Positions 37,811 through 49,379 of a stretch of 64,000 bases of DNA are shown here, piece by piece. Both the position numbers and the translations under genes were made by a program. Positions within the stretch are counted from its first letter, which is position 1, and every line of letters begins with the position of its first letter. The stretch comes from Haliclona indistincta (taxonomy: Eukaryota; Porifera; Demospongiae; Haplosclerida; Chalinidae), in NCBI GenBank assembly GCA_964017065.1, contig OZ024791.1:2613410-2677409 (forward strand). The letters run 5' to 3'. The notes under the pieces are model-generated. The model did no database searches. It saw only the letters and a program-made list of their open reading frames with translations, and was not told the DNA's origin.

Positions 37811-38142
37811 TGATTATTATCATAAACGCTGCATAAACGTAAACATTTTCGCATTTTGTCATGAAAAAATCTTTCATGGGTGAAAGTTTTGTCGCACCAA
37901 TGTAAATGTTATGGGAAATTTTGCGTTAAGAGCACCCATGAAAAACGCAAAAGTTTTTCATTCGTGAAATTTTCTAAGTTTACGATAATTATTATGAATG
38001 TGCGCAAAATTAATATGCATAACACAGTAACACTTCATTGCTCATCTATCACCCCTACAACTTTAGATTTTTATTTTATTTTCTTGTTTGTGTCCTTTAG
38101 TGAATGTTTGACCTGTCAGTATAAAGATCATGTCTGTCTCCT

Positions 38143-39519
38143 TCATTCTGTACTAGGCCTAACAGTGGCAAGTCTGGCATTAACCTGAATAGGGTCTGAT
38201 GTGAGACTTGGTGTTTGACCGTGAAGATCAAAATCCACTTTAACACCAGAGCGAAAAGTTAGACAATAAGTAGAACCACCGTAATGAAACATTCCTAGCT
38301 CCTGTCCTTTCTTGACTCTTTGCCCATCGTAAACAGTTATCTCACATGACGATACTTCACCTATTCCGACAGCTATAAAGCACATCAGTCCAATGGAAGG
38401 ATTGTCAGCCTCAATGAATATCAAGGCTCTGGTGGAAACTTCTGTATCGTAACCTTGATATTTGTATGCTTTATGCCCCAATTTAGTAAAATCCATTGTT
38501 TGCATGTATGGCTCGGAAAAGCATTTTCCCGGCACAATGTAAGACTTAACAATTTTTCCATTGACAGGACTGTGCCAGCGATGGTACAGATTTAAGCTGA
38601 GGAAAGCCTGGTAAACGGTGCCGCCCACGAACTGCTCTGCAAAAGGATCGTTTGCAAGCATGAAAAGAATTGAGTAATTTTGTGATTTGATCCAAAACTG
38701 TGAACGACGCTTAACATGGTATTCTATTCTGTAGGGACTTGACTCACAAGCGTTACAAATTACTGAATCATCATCTGGAGAATCAACTGGTCGAACACCA
38801 TCACGAAGTTGTCTGGTGAAAAAATCATCCCAAGACTTAAAGCCCCAGTATGGTTTAGTTGGGTCACACTGGTACAACTCCTTAAAATGAGGCATCCTTG
38901 ACATAGCATCTGCTCCAAGCCAGCCTGTTTTGCTAGTGGTCAATACATAGCGTGACTCTTCTGACTCCAGATACAGACTCCAGGCTTTAAGGATTCTCTT
39001 GAAATGATCATTAACCTTTTCATCTAAGTAGGCTGCATAGCCACCAACAGTCCTTGCTGACCTGAATATAATTGCATTCATGGGAAGACCAGTTAATCCT
39101 GTTTGATGAAACTCTGGTGCTTTAGTCATGGTGTGATTGATCAAACGTAGCATCATTTGATAGTTTCTGACCTGTGGCTGTTGTTGGCTGTAGGAAACTT
39201 GCTCAAACATCTGATGAAAGAACATGTAGATTTTGGAGTCAGTCTCGATCAGAGTCTTTAAGTCTTGAACAGCTGGATGTAAGTTGGGCATTTCAATATC
39301 TACTTTCTCATTGATTTGGTTTGTGCCATACACCTCTTTGATCAAGTTCTTCAGCCATTTGTCCACAGCAGCTTGGTCTGATGGTAGCCATTGACCAATA
39401 CGGAACGGAAGCACTGGTATTGTAGCTGATATATTGGCGCAAGTCTGCTCAGAAGTCTTATTTAAATGGCAGTAGCAAGGCATTGCCAGCAACGAAAGTA
39501 TAGTGATAATAATCTTCAT
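38143..39519 (-). CDS. Secreted phosphatidylserine-decarboxylase-like enzyme
   Basis: An intronless 458-residue protein. Residues 1-17 are a clear signal peptide (MKIIITILSLLAMPCYC). About residues 45-130 resemble the N-terminal PSDC domain found in non-canonical decarboxylases. The C-terminal domain contains WGFKSWDDFFTRQL, F-V-G-G-T-V, YHRWHSPVNG and the self-cleavage motif GGST at about residues 414-417. There Ser416 would become the pyruvoyl cofactor. This form is known from bacteria and fungi, including fungal tryptophan decarboxylases, so the substrate may be an amino acid rather than a phospholipid. Lack of introns among intron-rich neighbours and the secretion signal are unusual; horizontal transfer or retroposition are both possible. 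Confidence 0.85.
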   Translation of the reverse strand: MKIIITILSLLAMPCYCHLNKTSEQTCANISATIPVLPFRIGQWLPSDQAAVDKWLKNLIKEVYGTNQINEKVDIEMPNLHPAVQDLKTLIETDSKIYMFFHQMFEQVSYSQQQPQVRNYQMMLRLINHTMTKAPEFHQTGLTGLPMNAIIFRSARTVGGYAAYLDEKVNDHFKRILKAWSLYLESEESRYVLTTSKTGWLGADAMSRMPHFKELYQCDPTKPYWGFKSWDDFFTRQLRDGVRPVDSPDDDSVICNACESSPYRIEYHVKRRSQFWIKSQNYSILFMLANDPFAEQFVGGTVYQAFLSLNLYHRWHSPVNGKIVKSYIVPGKCFSEPYMQTMDFTKLGHKAYKYQGYDTEVSTRALIFIEADNPSIGLMCFIAVGIGEVSSCEITVYDGQRVKKGQELGMFHYGGSTYCLTFRSGVKVDFDLHGQTPSLTSDPIQVNARLATVRPSTE

Positions 39520-39699
39520 TATATCTGCACACAGACGATGACTATAGCTATGATGATGTTAGCTACCTGGTAGTGAGAAGACATGCATTCAACTTATAGA
39601 AAGGAAGTCACTGCTCCTATTACTACATAGTGTTACAAGTTACAATGCATTTATGCATGAAATACTTCGATGACGCATGCGCCATTGCACAGGAGGCTA

Positions 39700-39862
39700 A
39701 AACACCCACAATCAGATAATACTGTACCACAAAAAGTTGATTGGGTGAGAAAGTTGTAAAGTGGTTACATTTTTGCCATTGTAATACAATTTCACGATTT
39801 TTCACAAAAATGGGAATATCTTTTAAAGACCAATCCAGTGGACTAGCTGAAGTGATGTTAGG
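39700..39862 (-). repeat. Dispersed repeat matching the foldback element loop
   Basis: This stretch, read on the minus strand, matches about 37300-37435: TCCACTGGATTGG, CATGAAATTGT-like, GTAACCACTTTACAACTTTC and a TCAACTT block. It is another copy of the sequence carried in the loop of the inverted-repeat element. Confidence 0.7.
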
Positions 39863-40634
39863 TCTTTGTTCAAGAGGTTAGAACATGAGTCTGTAAATAG
39901 GTTTTAATAAGCTTGATGTGTTAAGAACTATGCATCAGTCAACCATTATGCATTAACTCTTCAGTTACAGAATTATAAATTTTCTCATTTCTTCCAAGTC
40001 AGTGCAACAACTGCGTACAGTATACTTATCGTTCCAAACCAGCAACATTTATACCTGACATGTTAACATTTATGACCATGCACTGATGTCTGAGTTGGCC
40101 ACTTTGCAACTGAAGCCACTTAAATGTTGCACCTTTGTCAATTTGGTCATAGCTTAGCAACCTGGTGCCATGGTGACCAAATGAGCAAGTGACCTTCTTT
40201 CTATGCCAAACTATGGCAAGCCTGAACCCCTAAATGCTGAAAGCGGTGAGGGCTCTGCCCTGCCCCTTTGAGCTTTGCATAGGGACACAATTCCTCATGG
40301 CTGTATGTATTTGTGGGAAGGTGCACCAGATTTCATTTTAGCTTTATACACAGTTATGGTTCGTCAAGATGTTAGAACCCATATATAAGCCTAGTGTGTT
40401 AGAACTATGCATCAATCAAGCATGAAACCTGCTCCGATCACTCTTTGGGCCAAGTTAAAATGGCCTGATCATACAAGTGAAATGTACTATAATTTGATTA
40501 AACGAGACTTATCAAGGTAGTGGCAGGTGACCACATCACTCAGGTACCCACTAGTTCAGGCTACACTGTAATAATTTGTAGTGTTAGAACAGCCCCATAC
40601 GGAAAACCACAGAGTAGGGGCATCGAGGCTTAAG

Positions 40635-43600
40635 ATGTCACAAGAACGCTTGAAAAGTGAGTGTGCGAATGCATTCAAAGAAGGGAACAGACAAGATGCT
40701 GAGGGACTCCTACCACAAGTAGAACAACCAGCTGACATCAGGACAATAACATACTACGTACCGGATGTGTGGTGGTATGCTGAACAGGTCTCTCTGCTCC
40801 ACTTGGCAGCTCACCATGGCTGGATAGATGCTGTAATGAATCTAATAGTGAAGTACAAGACTAACACTAACTGTAAGGACTCTTACAAACGCACTCCACT
40901 ACATTATGCTGCCATCAACAATCACTTGGAGATAGTAAAGTACTTCATCAATGAACAACACTGTGACCCAATGACTAAAGACAACTATGGCAAGACACCA
41001 CTTCATTATGCTTGTACTAATGGCAACCTTCATCTCACAAAGTACTTGATCTATGAAGCACACTGTAACTCATCATGCAAAAACAACTTTGGTAATACAC
41101 CACTTCACCTTGCTTGTAGTAATAATCACTCCAACATCGTTCAATATCTCGTCAGTAAGGCACACTGTAATCCATCTTGTGTGAACAATAGAGGTAGTAC
41201 GCCACTTCACATTGCTTGTGGCAATGGCCACACCGATATTGTGCAATACTTACTATCCACAGGTAAAGTGAACCCATTTCAAGCTGAGAACAAGTATGGA
41301 ATGTCTCCAATAGACTTTGCAAGTAGACATCATAACTGTTATGCCTTACTGAAAATGTTCCAATCATTTCCGCAATGCGAAAGTGATTTTCCTGTGCATA
41401 CATACACTAAAGTCATCCTAACTGGATACAGTGGAGCTGGAAAAACCACCATATCTCAACTCATTCTCCTATTAGCAAACAAAGCTACTGGTTTTTTCTC
41501 ATCAGGTCGTGTTACTGAAGTAGAATGCTTCACTGCTGGAATCATACCTCTCCATGTTGAGAGCAAGGTCAACAAGCTCGGTAACATGGTGATATACGAT
41601 TTCGCAGGACAGCAAGAGTACTACTCTAGTCATGCTGCTGTACTGGAACACATCATGAGGAATTCTGCTGCTATCTTTGTTTGTGTTGTAGACCTGAGCC
41701 AGTGTATGGAGAAGATCGGTGAGTCCATACACTACTGGATCAGTTTCATAAAGAACGCCTGCAGCTCAGCCCAGGGATCATCACACGTCATCATTGTTGG
41801 CAGCCATGCTGACCTGGTCAAGTCATCACAAGAACTAAAGGACAAGAGTTCTTTGGTGGAGAACATAGCAAAGAGCAGAGTGAAGCAGCTGATGAAGTAT
41901 GGTGGATTTATAAGCATGGACTGTCGACAGTCAAAAAAGAAAGATGCAAACCATTTCTGTTCTGCCCTCTCAACCAGCCAACAAGCCATACTATCATCCC
42001 AGCCCAGCATGAGTATGTACTGTCACATATTGTACGCTTTTCTCCGTACGATGCTTGGTAAGAAAGGCTGCACACTGCAAGAGTTAGCCTCTGCCCTCAA
42101 TTCATCAGAAAATCTTTTTCCTGACTATTTTGTACTCACAGAGTCACTGGCCTCTCTCACTGACAAAGGTCTCATCTTGTTTGTGCAGAAGAAAGAGCAT
42201 CCCCAGTCTAGCTGGGTGGTGGTGGAGAAAGAGGTCTTGTTGAGAGAAGTCAATGGAACACTATTTGCTCCGGAAAATTTCAAGCAGTATCGTCAAATTG
42301 CCAGTAACACTGGTATAGTGCCCATTGCAACCCTTGAGGAGATGTTCCCACAGTACAGCTCAGAGATGCTGGTAGGCTGTCTTGAGAATATGGAATTTTG
42401 TCATTCAGTGGACCTTCCTACACTTCAAGCCACTAACCTCAAAGCTACTTCATTGTCCCCTCCATTAGGAACTAACCATCTCTTCTTCCCGAGTCTTGTA
42501 AAAGTGCACAAACCAAATGACCTATCCTCACCAAAGTTTGGATGGTGCATGGGGTGTAGTGATCCATACCAGTTTTTCAGCAATCGATTCCTACATGTTC
42601 TTCTTCTTCGACTTGCATTCACATTTCCTCTGGCCAGTAAGCATCTTCCACCCACTTCCTCTCTGCATGGTCTTGAGCGACAGTGTGAAGTATGGCAAAA
42701 TGGAATCAGCTGGAAAAGTGTCTCTGGAGTGTCCACTATAGTAGAGGTTGTAGGCCTCAATCGTTGGGTCATTGTGCTGGTGTCTGAGAAGACCAGAGAA
42801 GCAGCACAGGCCTGCAGCAGTGTCATCAGGATGATCCTCAACCTCAAACACCAGCTGTGTAGTCCACTTCTCATCACATGTGAATGTCTCATCTCTCCCT
42901 CTCTACTCGACCGCTATCCCTTTGATGCCTTGCCTGACACTGACCTATTTGATCTACCTACAGTAGCTAGATCTATGCTTCTTCACCACAAGCTTCTCTT
43001 GGATCGAAAGGAAGGAAAGAACGAGTTCTCAACAGACGAGGCTCTATCATGTGAGCCTTACTACCGCTTGCAACCCTCCTCTGTGTGCCAGCTCTTCAAC
43101 CAAAGTATGTCTAGCCAGCCTGTTCCTGATCCCCTCCTCCAAGAGGCACTCAGCTACTGCCAGCTGCCACACCAGAAGCCACAAGACCACAATGAGCTGA
43201 GGGAGTGTGTCAACAAGCACAGCATATTTGCTGGCAGAAACCCACTGGTGAGTTGCAGTGTGCAGGCTGTACTGTAGCATGTGATGGTATGTTTCTCTGG
43301 TGTGTATAGGAAATGGCTGAGCTGAAGGAGGAGCACATCATCAGTCACACATCTACTGCTACACAGCTACACACAGCTGCTGCTGGTGTTAGTAGTGACA
43401 CCTCTAGACCACTCAGTGAGTATATTAAGAGATGCATGGTAGTGCATGTAGCAGTTATGAAGCTGGGTTCAAATATGCATTGAGAGCACACCCCTTTACA
43501 CAGTAGTTTGTTTTGGGTTCAACTAGGAAGGAATCCGGAATACATGTTCAGATTTTCAGTGGTGGTGGATATGAGAATTTGTTTGATACCGAGAACTGAG

Positions 43601-44417
43601 GTGTATAACCGGTTTAAGTTATATGATGTCGACTTACCTGGTGGCAACATAGCACTGTTGTACCAGCAAGCTACCCGAAATAGCACAGAAGATCGTGGTA
43701 AATGGCGCTGCCTAGTGTGCAGTTGTGCCATGTTTTTAAAACCTGCCCACGTACCAGGTATAAGTACAAAAATTTGGGTACCTCATTAGGTATAGCAGCT
43801 TCAGTTTACTGTGTATGTGAAATGGTTGCATTCCACCGAGGCATCTGCACCTTTGGTGCTTCATTATGACTTGCTTTACATGCTCAAATTTTAACACCCA
43901 CCGAGGCATAACTCGCACCAATGGTGCATTTTTAATAATAGCAGTTATTACCCTTCAGTTTTTTCGTGTTTGATGATGGTCTATTTTCATGTAGTCTCTG
44001 TCTCAGCATCAGCCACTGCTCAGTCTCCCTCCATCACTCTCTTATCTCCTCCTCCATCTGGTGAGCTAACAGTTGGTGCATGTCATGATGTGTATTCTGT
44101 TTGTCTGTGCAGGCACTGATACAGTATCACGATTCCAGTTTATGGAAACAGTAGCTAGCAAGATACCAGCCAAATGGAAGAGAATGGGTGTGGCTCTTGG
44201 GATAGACCAGAGTCAGCTTGACGCTATCAATATGCATCGCCTTGCCGATCCTCTTGAGTGCTTTAGTGATGTGTTCACATACTGGCAGCAGCAGTCTACA
44301 CCACTGGGCCCAGCTAACTGGGCCACTCTTGTCGCTGTGCTACGATCTAACTATGTAGGAGAAGAGGAACTGAGTGACACCATTCAGAATACATTAATTT
44401 TATGTGAATCTGTTTAA
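40635..44417 (+). CDS. Ankyrin-ROC-COR-Death (ROCO family) protein
   Basis: Four exons: 40635-43247, 43310-43415, 43995-44060, 44113-44417; phases fit, total 3090 nt (1029 aa). The start is the first ATG in frame. Residues about 50-250 hold five to six ankyrin repeats (T-P-L-H-Y-A, T-P-L-H-L-A-C). A Roc GTPase domain follows, with P-loop GYSGAGKTT, switch motif DFAGQQEYY and G4-like VGSHAD, then a COR-like region to about 780. A Ser/Thr/Pro-rich linker is split over exons 2-3. Exon 4 is a complete Death domain ending in W-A-T-L-V-A-V-L-R. The order resembles DAPK1 without its kinase. ROCO-Death proteins are expected to act as GTP-regulated apoptosis or immune switches. A poly(A) signal AATAAA is at 44424-44429. 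Confidence 0.9.
43833..43935. repeat. Two copies of the CACCGAGGCAT hairpin motif in ROCO intron 2
   Basis: Copies of the motif CACCGAGGCAT..GCACC..TGGTGC lie about 65 bp apart. The same motif is found near 27903, 28577 and 29510, and a weaker match near 46999. The GCACC/GGTGC part forms a tiny hairpin. Confidence 0.7.
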
Positions 44418-44499
44418 TTACACAATAAATTGTTTGTGACACTGTCACGCATAATAATGGTGGTCGCTAAAACACGGAACCGGGCATTAGGAAAGGGGG

Positions 44500-45060
44500 T
44501 GGAGCTATAGTGTGTTGAGAGCTGCACTGAAGCGAATGGGAGAGCATGAGGCAGCTGACAGGATCCACAGCAACTGATAGTGAGTTGTGACTAGTACTCA
44601 TCATTGTGAGTGTGTGTTGTCCTTCTCATACAGGACCAGGAAGGATTGCCACAACACAATTGCAGCCAACACACTGTATCAGATACTAACTGACTTAACA
44701 TGTGTCAATAAGTATGAATAATAATACACAAAGGTTTTGATTTGACAATAATAAAGAAATTTCTTTATTTTTATGATGAGCTCATTACAGCTGAGAATGA
44801 CCTGTGTGATGTGTTGGCTGTGATTTGTGATCTCAATGACTGGAAGGACCTTGGACTACAACTGGGCTTTCTCTACTCAACACTGACTGATATCGAGACC
44901 TATATCTACGTGGCAAACCTAGTGAATGCAGGATAGACATGCTCTCAGCATGGCTACAACAACAAGAAACGTCCTACAGCTAGAAGGGAGTCCCTTCATG
45001 GAGTGTGACGTGTTAAGAGCTGCACTGAAGCAGATGGGAGAACGTGAGACAGAATCAGCA
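44500..45060 (+). pseudogene. Decayed Death-domain exon relics
   Basis: Fragments in different frames together outline a Death domain: LCDVLAVICDLNDWKDLGLQLGF (44797-44865), RIDMLSAWLQQQ (about 44934-44969), and VLRAALKQMGE (about 45010-45042). A second partial copy of the last helix, VLRAALKRMGEHEAADRI, lies at 44512-44565 and ends in a stop. Frames are broken and no splice sites join them. It looks like a duplicated and decayed tail of a gene like the ROCO gene just upstream. Confidence 0.55.
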
Positions 45061-45995
45061 ACTAGTATACATATGTACGTGTGTTGTTTCTCTCATAATA
45101 TAGGATTGCCATAACACAACTATGTGATTGTTTGTAATTTTCTATTTGTGGTTTTATAATGAACCTGTAAGGTAAATTAAGCAATCGCACATAGTCAGAG
45201 AGCGAAGTAAACACCCACGCATGCACAATAAAACTTGTACATAATGTCGTTGCAAATAGACTGGTATGGTACGCACTACCACTGTAAGCTACACACAAAT
45301 ATGGGGCAGTCAGAAGCTTGTACAATGGCTTAGTTTCTCACTATGATACTGTCCAGACGATCGCCATAGGCTCAAGAACAAACTGAGAAGGTATGATGAG
45401 AATTACATTTACCACGTTTCAGTATAAAAAGCTGAGTTTTACATGCTAACACCAAAAGTATCTAATAACATTGCATAGCCTCGTCCCCAGGCGTAATTTT
45501 GACTATGGTGGTTGAAATCGTGTCACTTTATCGTGGTGCATGAGGGAGTAGTGTTGCAGTGTGAGTCAGGTCCTGGAATAGGACAACACTCATTTAATGT
45601 CATCTTGATCACTGATTTGTGTGACCTAATCAATGATGACTTGGATGTTGAAACAATGAAAATTTATCACTAATCTCAATAAGCAGCATACTCTCAGATG
45701 AGGAAGATATCAAGCACACAAGGCAAGAAAGAACTATACATTCTTCCACAACGAAACTATCGACAAAAATGTTGCACCTGAAGTGCACCAAATGATCCAA
45801 ACTAGAATCGGAAAAATACACGATACAAACAAAAAATTAATGGTGAAAAAAATTTATTTTGATACTTAAAATTTACAAAATAAGTGAAATAAATTTGTGT
45901 GAGATAAAAATATTATAATGCCTGTACTAACAATTATTATGCCAGTGTTTTGTATATTGCTGAAGACAACTATCAAGTTATTATAACATAAAATA

Positions 45996-48900
45996 TTATT
46001 GGATGCTTTTCTCCAGTTTTAGACCACCTGATGCTATTTCATTGGTCAGGTGATCAAAAAGATTCTTGACCACTTTAGGAAGAAACTTGCACTTCAGAGT
46101 AGCTGTGTGAATCACGGAGTACATTGCTACCCGTTTCATTGCATAATCAAGACAGCATATGTTGTAGACCTCATGAAACCTACACATGCATCAATGAAAG
46201 ACAGCATCAAAACATTCACATATGCTAACTTTTCTGCTGGGAACTCTCGTCCACTGTAGTACTCCAGATGGTGTCGGTAGAACTCAATGAGCTCCTTCCT
46301 CACAGAGTGTGTAGTTGGCGTGAAGGAGAGGAACTCTACCACATCATGTTGAGGTGCTCCAGCATAGGCACACTCCCAGTCGTACATACACAGGGAACGA
46401 TCATCAGAGTAGGGAACACCCGTCTTCTTAAAGCTTTCCTCGTCACTGGCAGTAGTCAGTGATTTGGTGTCAGCTGTTGGTATCCGGAGGCATATGTTCC
46501 GTGGGCTGCAATCGTTATGAACCAGTGTCCGAGGAGCTTGTTCTAGAATAGACCAGAGACTGGGAATCAGATCAAATGCACGTTTGATGATGTCACAGCT
46601 GAACAAAAATTAATGTGAGTAGATTATAAAGATGAGATTGAGTTATTCTATAAAAGGACCCGATAATCATGAATACCGTATAGCGGGAAATTTTTCGCGA
46701 ATGTGCGAGATAGAGCATTATTTTCGCAAATAATATCTTCGTGAATCGGTGCTTTTGGCCTTTCTTTGTCAACTAAAACAAGACATCCGTGGATAAAATT
46801 TTCGCAAATACCCTGTAGTTCTCGAAATTCGCAAAAATAATTTCCCGCTATACGGTATGCAGTGGAACCATCAGAGATCATTAAATACCAAACACTAAAA
46901 GGTTAATGTCATACACCACTCTCTTGGCTGTTCCACAGGCTCAATAAGCTCTTAACACTATACACTTGGTTTGTTGGTTATTTGTTTGTCCTTGTCATGA
47001 AGGCATCAGCACCTTTAGTACTGTCACATGCAAAGGTTAGTTGTCTCACTCTTGGTCTACGGCTTAAGTCTGTCATATCTTACTTGTCTTTGGTCCAGAT
47101 TTCAGGAAACGTCTTCTCAGCATGCTGTAGCACAGCTTTATACAATGGCACCCATCGCATCATTCTCTCTGTTGATTCAACATCTAGCCAGTACTGTGAG
47201 GTCAACCATTCCTGCTTGGTCAAGAACGAGGAATGAATCTTTGCCACATCACGCAGCACAACCTAGAGAATTGTCTAATGGAAACACATACCTCTTGATG
47301 TGACATACCTTAATGTCTGATAGCTCCCAAGCTTCATTTACCATGTTCAATAAAGTTACATTTTTAGAATCAAGATACTCCATCACTAACACTTGGATTT
47401 CCTATAGAAATAGAACCTGTCAAATAATACTAAGTAGCAGCAGCTAATAGTGTAGCATACCATTATCGGATCACTTATAGTATAATAGACGAAGGGTGTG
47501 TACTGTCTCAGTACAGGATCACTGAGACGTGCCAGCTCCACCTCACGAACACCATTATACCTAGTGATGAAAAGATAGTATTCCTTATCACAAGAGATGT
47601 TACTGGCGTATGTCAGGGACTATTGAAATTGGAGGCCTTGTTATAAACTGCACACTAGTGAATGGGATGCAAGTGATTTGTGTACCGGTACAATCACTAC
47701 AATGTACTTCTGTAACTCCCTGATTGCACGGTTCCATATAGGAGCAAGGGCACTAACCCCCTCGAATTATTCTCGCCTCCTTGAGTCGTAACAGCAGGAT
47801 TAGAAGTAGTTTGGTCAAGCCAAGGCTGCTCCATCCATAGATAATAATTATAGTAAAGGACACTATCCATGCTCCATCACACCGAGGCGGTGTTTACACG
47901 ACAAGGATCAGTCCAAAAACGGGGAAATGTATGCGTATTCAGATGCAGCGTTTTGGCTGTTTACACGACACCGTTTTGTATGGAATGTGGGTGTGGCGTT
48001 TTTAGGCGAGCACGCTGTTGTATCCACGAACCAAAGCGAAAGAAGAAACTCTTTGTTGATAGATGCTGTTTGAAGACTCTACCCAGCATTCTTTGCAAGT
48101 ATAAAGGCTGAGGTACGCTCATACAAAAAGTTACACGAGCGTTTTCATGTCTCCGTTTTCGAAGTCTCCACTTTGGTCTCTGTTTTCATAAGTCTCCGTT
48201 TTACCTATGCGTTTTCATCGTTTTGGTGTAAACGCACGACCAAAACAGATACAAAAGTCTTTGTTTTCACCTGATAGCGTTGTCGTGTAAACGCCGCCTG
48301 ATTATCCAAAATCACATTGTGGGCGGAGCAAACTCAGTCAACTGACCAAAAATTTGATTTTTCCAAGCATACCACATCCACACAAATGGCAGACATGATA
48401 TTTGTACACAAAATAAGAAACATTATGCTTCTAATTTTGCATCAAGCAAGTTATAGGTAAATTAGCTGATAAATTTCAGTAAAATTGCTTCAACCAACAA
48501 TGATGTCAGGTTTAGGGCACGTGACCAAACAGCAGTGCAAGATGGCTATTAGATAGAGCTGCTTCATGTGTGTGCCCTGCTCTGTTTGTGAAATGCATAA
48601 TTTTTTCAGATGATTAAGAAAATACCTTCACTTAGCAGAAAAAATTAATTCACAAGTGGCTACCTGAAAAGAGAAATTAGCGAATTTCCAATTTGCCCAA
48701 TGCCAAAATATACAAGCCAATGCTTCTTAGGAGTGCCTCAAGCATGGCATGTGTATGTAGTTTACCCCTGACCCTTTGCAAGTGTGCCTAGGAAGTTACA
48801 ATTCCCCGAAATTTTCTCAGTACTGAATAACAAACCTGACTTCATCTTTCATCTTGTACTTCTCATACACAGGAGCCAAGTCACCACCACATGCCTGCGC

Positions 48901-49097
48901 AACATTGTTAACTCCATTAGCAAGATCAATATCTGAAGCTTTTGCTTTGACTACTACATCCAGACTGGATGGCCCTAAAGATGCAGGTCAGTCACTATTA
49001 CCAACAATAACTAGTAATAAATTTTACCTTTTTCACTTTCAAAATTGATACGAAATATAAAGTGTCCAACTTTTTGTTTGTCATCTTTTGTAGCCAT
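45996..49097 (-). CDS. APH/choline-kinase-fold phosphotransferase
   Basis: Minus-strand exons include 49028-49097 (or slightly further upstream), 48836-48974, 47465-47562, about 47310-47402, 47090-47263, a 46606-leftward exon, and a C-terminal piece to 45996. Recognisable parts: VREVELARLSDP and VLVMEYLD (hinge), LVHNDCSPRNICL (catalytic loop, H-N-D..N instead of H-x-D-x..N), and MYDWECAYAGAPQHDVVEFL (metal-binding D-W-E). These define the aminoglycoside/choline kinase fold. The substrate is unknown. The splice near 46200 between the catalytic exon and the last exon could not be resolved. The first exon is only 283 bp from the divergent oxidase start at 49380. Two MITEs lie in its introns. 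Confidence 0.7.
46674..46857. mobile_element. TA-flanked MITE (family A, copy 1)
   Basis: 184 bp with ends TACCGTATAGCGGGAAATTT and its complement, within an APH-gene intron. The flanking TA suggests a Tc1/mariner-type target. Members of the same family occur at 56937-57145 and 58120-58309. Confidence 0.8.
47885..48300. mobile_element. MITE with AGGCGGTGTTTACACGAC ends
   Basis: About 416 bp bounded by AGGCGGTGTTTACACGAC and its complement with one mismatch. The interior repeats CGTTTT/AAAACG and 'CTCCGTTTTC' blocks. It lies in the large intron of the APH-fold kinase. The superfamily cannot be decided. Confidence 0.75.
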
Positions 49098-49379
49098 ACT
49101 GGACAGAATGCTGTTACTCGTGTCGAGCTAAAGAAAATATAGTCCTGCATCCAGCTACATGTACATGTTTATCCATCAATCCTCACATGATGCAGCTCCT
49201 CCCAAGAAGACAATCTTTCTCTGTCTCCCAAGATTGTACTAAAGAAGTCTCTGTTGAGGTGTTCATTGGTGAAGCCTGTCGCGAGACCTTTTTTGCTCCA
49301 CTTAGTCCTTTCCATACTAAATCTGCAGATCATGTAACCATGCTTGTGGGCGGAGCTAAGTTAATAAAAAATCAAGCAG

